Shown: piece by piece, positions 19,094 to 20,300 of the stretch
Layout of the letters: each line of letters begins with the position of its first letter
Position numbering within the stretch: position 1 is the stretch's first letter
DNA from: Echinococcus granulosus
Taxonomy: Eukaryota > Platyhelminthes > Cestoda > Cyclophyllidea > Taeniidae
Reading direction: 5' to 3'
NCBI RefSeq assembly: GCF_000524195.1
Contig: NW_020170473.1
Coordinates: 164,579-184,878 of the forward strand
Length of the DNA stretch: 20,300 nt
Translations under genes and position numbers: made by a program
The notes under the pieces: generated by a model
Database searches by the model: none
The model's input: only the letters and a program-made list of their open reading frames with translations
What the model was told of the DNA's origin: nothing

Positions 19094-19329
19094 CTATAAA
19101 TAAGTCAACTACCAATGGTGAGTTGGTACGTATTCTGGAAAACTGCCAAGTTCTAAAAAGGTGGTTCGCTTTTTCTATTTTAATAAAGACAAGGACAATC
19201 AAAGGGTCCCTTTCTATAATATTTACGATTAGTCAGGCAGCAAAAAAAAACCGTTTCTTTGGAACTGACTTGATTGAAATATTTTTCGTGCCCGAAAATT
19301 CATATTAAAAAAAATGTTATTTTCACCTC
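19094..19329 (-). promoter_or_regulatory. Upstream region of SEC11
   Basis: AT-rich interval between the SEC11 5' exon and the left LTR-like repeat. On the minus strand TTATTTATAG lies about 41-50 nt before the ATG. It could be read either as a TATA-like element or as a splice acceptor (cis, or spliced-leader trans-splicing, which flatworms use). No coding match. Confidence 0.4.
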
Positions 19330-19518
19330 TGTAATACGACGGTTGTTCATTCTTTGGCATAGGTAAGAGCTGACTTTTGACTTGGCCTTTGTACGAAGGG
19401 GAATGGGCTGGCCTTCGGGCGGTGCCAGTAGCCCAAACACCTTCGCTGTGCCAAATACATATATTCTGCCCTAGTATCTTGTCTTCTTTCGTCTTCAGAG
19501 AAGTCTTGGGACGCTACA
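19330..19518 (+). repeat. Left LTR-like repeat, 189 bp
   Basis: It shares these blocks with the right copy, in order: TGTAATACGA, GACTTTTG (CACTTTTG in the right copy), CTTTGTAC, CACCTTC, TATATTCTGCCC, GTCTTCTTTCGTCTTCAG and GCTACA. TATATTC could serve as a TATA-like element, and the pyrimidine-rich run ending CAG resembles a splice acceptor. Confidence 0.7.
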
Positions 19519-20117
19519 TTGGTGATAGCGGGAAGCGAACCTGATCTCAAAAGTTATGTATCCTGTTTTTCACTTCTGCGTGATAAACCTCAGAGGAGCG
19601 GAAGAAGTACGTGCTACGGATGGGAGAATGGTGATGACCCCTCATAGAAGGACTTAAGTTGACGTATACTTTTGGCATCTATCCCAGTCCCGTGTCCTGC
19701 AGGAAAGCTATTATCAACTGAGGTGACACTAGCCGTGAACCGTCTGGAAGTTTCGTTACAGACTTCACCTACCCTCCAAAGTGAGAACAACGTGGCAAAG
19801 AAGAACAGACGCGAAAACCTTCTCCCCATGGATCTGCCAGTGTTCCTACATCTACCTATGGACAGGCATAATGGTCAGCACAGTCGCCTGTCGCCGAACC
19901 CATTTCCTAAACCGGACGAAACTCCAGTACCAGTTAAGCTACTAAGGGGGATCAGTGACGTTGAGGTCAAGTAGCTCCTCAGTTGGACGCTAAACTGGCG
20001 ACTGGCACGGTCGGACCGCGGGTGTTTCTTTACAGCACCGACAACTTTGTAATGGCTGGTGCGGGAGGTTGACCTCCGGGAGTGCCGGGGACGACGCTCA
20101 GAAGAGGGGGGAAGCTA
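19519..20117 (+). other. Internal segment of the LTR-like element
   Basis: More GC-rich than the introns to the left. It holds one 100-codon open frame (19672-19974, +) rich in Pro, Leu and Asn, with a KPDETPVPVKLLRG stretch near its end. I recognise no gag, protease, RT or integrase motif. It may be a decayed remnant of an autonomous parent or simply non-coding. Confidence 0.45.
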
Positions 20118-20294
20118 TGTAATACGATGGTGGTTTATCCCCCAGTATTGGTGAGGCTCCACTTTTGTACTTTTGAATTCGGCCCCTTGTACCTCGCTGG
20201 GTGGACTGGCCCAGGCACCTTCTCTGTGTTGAATGTATATTCTGCCCGAGTATTGTGTCTTCTTCCGTCTTCAGGGAAGTCTCGGGGAGCTACA
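20118..20294 (+). repeat. Right LTR-like repeat, 177 bp
   Basis: Same order of blocks as the left copy (GTATATTCTGCCC, then TCTTCTTCCGTCTTCAG and GCTACA), with several indels. It ends 6 bp before the window edge, so the right flank can hardly be examined. Confidence 0.7.
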
Positions 20295-20300
20295 TAAATC

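Larger units (their letters stand above)
19330..20294 (+). mobile_element. TRIM-like non-autonomous LTR element, probably old
   Basis: Two direct repeats (19330-19518 and 20118-20294) flank an internal segment of about 599 bp. Both repeats begin TGTAATACGA and end GCTACA, with TGTA...TACA inverted ends. One base after the left copy comes TGGTGATAGCGGG, in the position of a tRNA primer-binding site. Just before the right copy is a polypurine run, AGAAGAGGGGGGAAG, in the position of a PPT. The total is about 965 bp with no reverse transcriptase or integrase that I can recognise. The copies look only about 70% alike by eye, and the flanking 5-mers (ACCTC, TAAAT) do not match. The element is therefore either old, chimeric, or two separate LTR copies. 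TRIM elements are known in taeniid tapeworms. Confidence 0.6.

Noticed and set aside
19614..19829. Minus-strand frame in the LTR-like element
   Set aside because: Short, unrecognised and antisense to the inferred element orientation.
1..20300. tRNA, rRNA, CRISPR or operon-like structure
   Set aside because: No cloverleaf, regularly spaced repeats or prokaryotic gene spacing seen; the window is eukaryotic.

Overview
This is a eukaryotic genomic window. It is most likely from a parasitic flatworm, probably a tapeworm, although I cannot name the species. The reasons are: protein-coding genes broken into dozens of small exons; AT-rich introns, several only 31-37 nt long (typical of cestode genes); strongly diverged but readable animal orthologs; and a possible short LTR element of the kind described in taeniid tapeworms. 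There are no bacterial-style operons, RNA genes or CRISPR arrays that I can see.

Positions 231-17849 (+) hold the 3' part of one large gene, the ortholog of DmX-like / rabconnectin-3 alpha (DMXL1/DMXL2, related to yeast Rav1). I could chain 48 exons whose splice phases agree from first to last, giving about 2977 codons plus a stop. The 5' exons, including the start codon and first beta-propeller, lie to the left of the window. In order, the exons encode the rest of an N-terminal WD40 propeller region (231-4494), the conserved Rav1-type alpha-helical region (4687 to about 11640), an acidic low-conservation linker (to about 15500) and a C-terminal WD40 propeller (15626-17849). In other animals this protein works with WDR7 (rabconnectin-3 beta) to assemble and regulate the V-ATPase on endosomes and synaptic vesicles.

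Positions 18098-19053 (-) hold a complete six-exon gene for SEC11, the catalytic subunit of the ER signal peptidase complex (184 aa). It converges tail-to-tail on the DMXL gene. The two stop codons are about 250 bp apart, and their poly(A) signals sit back to back in one 14-bp motif at 18060-18073, so the mature 3' ends probably overlap. Two of its five introns are 31 nt and one is 34 nt.

Positions 19330-20294 contain two diverged direct repeats of about 180-190 bp. Both have TGTA...TACA ends. A TGG primer-site-like sequence follows the left copy and a polypurine tract precedes the right copy. This looks like an old, non-autonomous LTR (TRIM-like) retrotransposon lying upstream of SEC11.

All calls come from reading the translation and comparing it with remembered family sequences. 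Exon edges rest on GT/AG, phase and homology; uncertain ones are marked.
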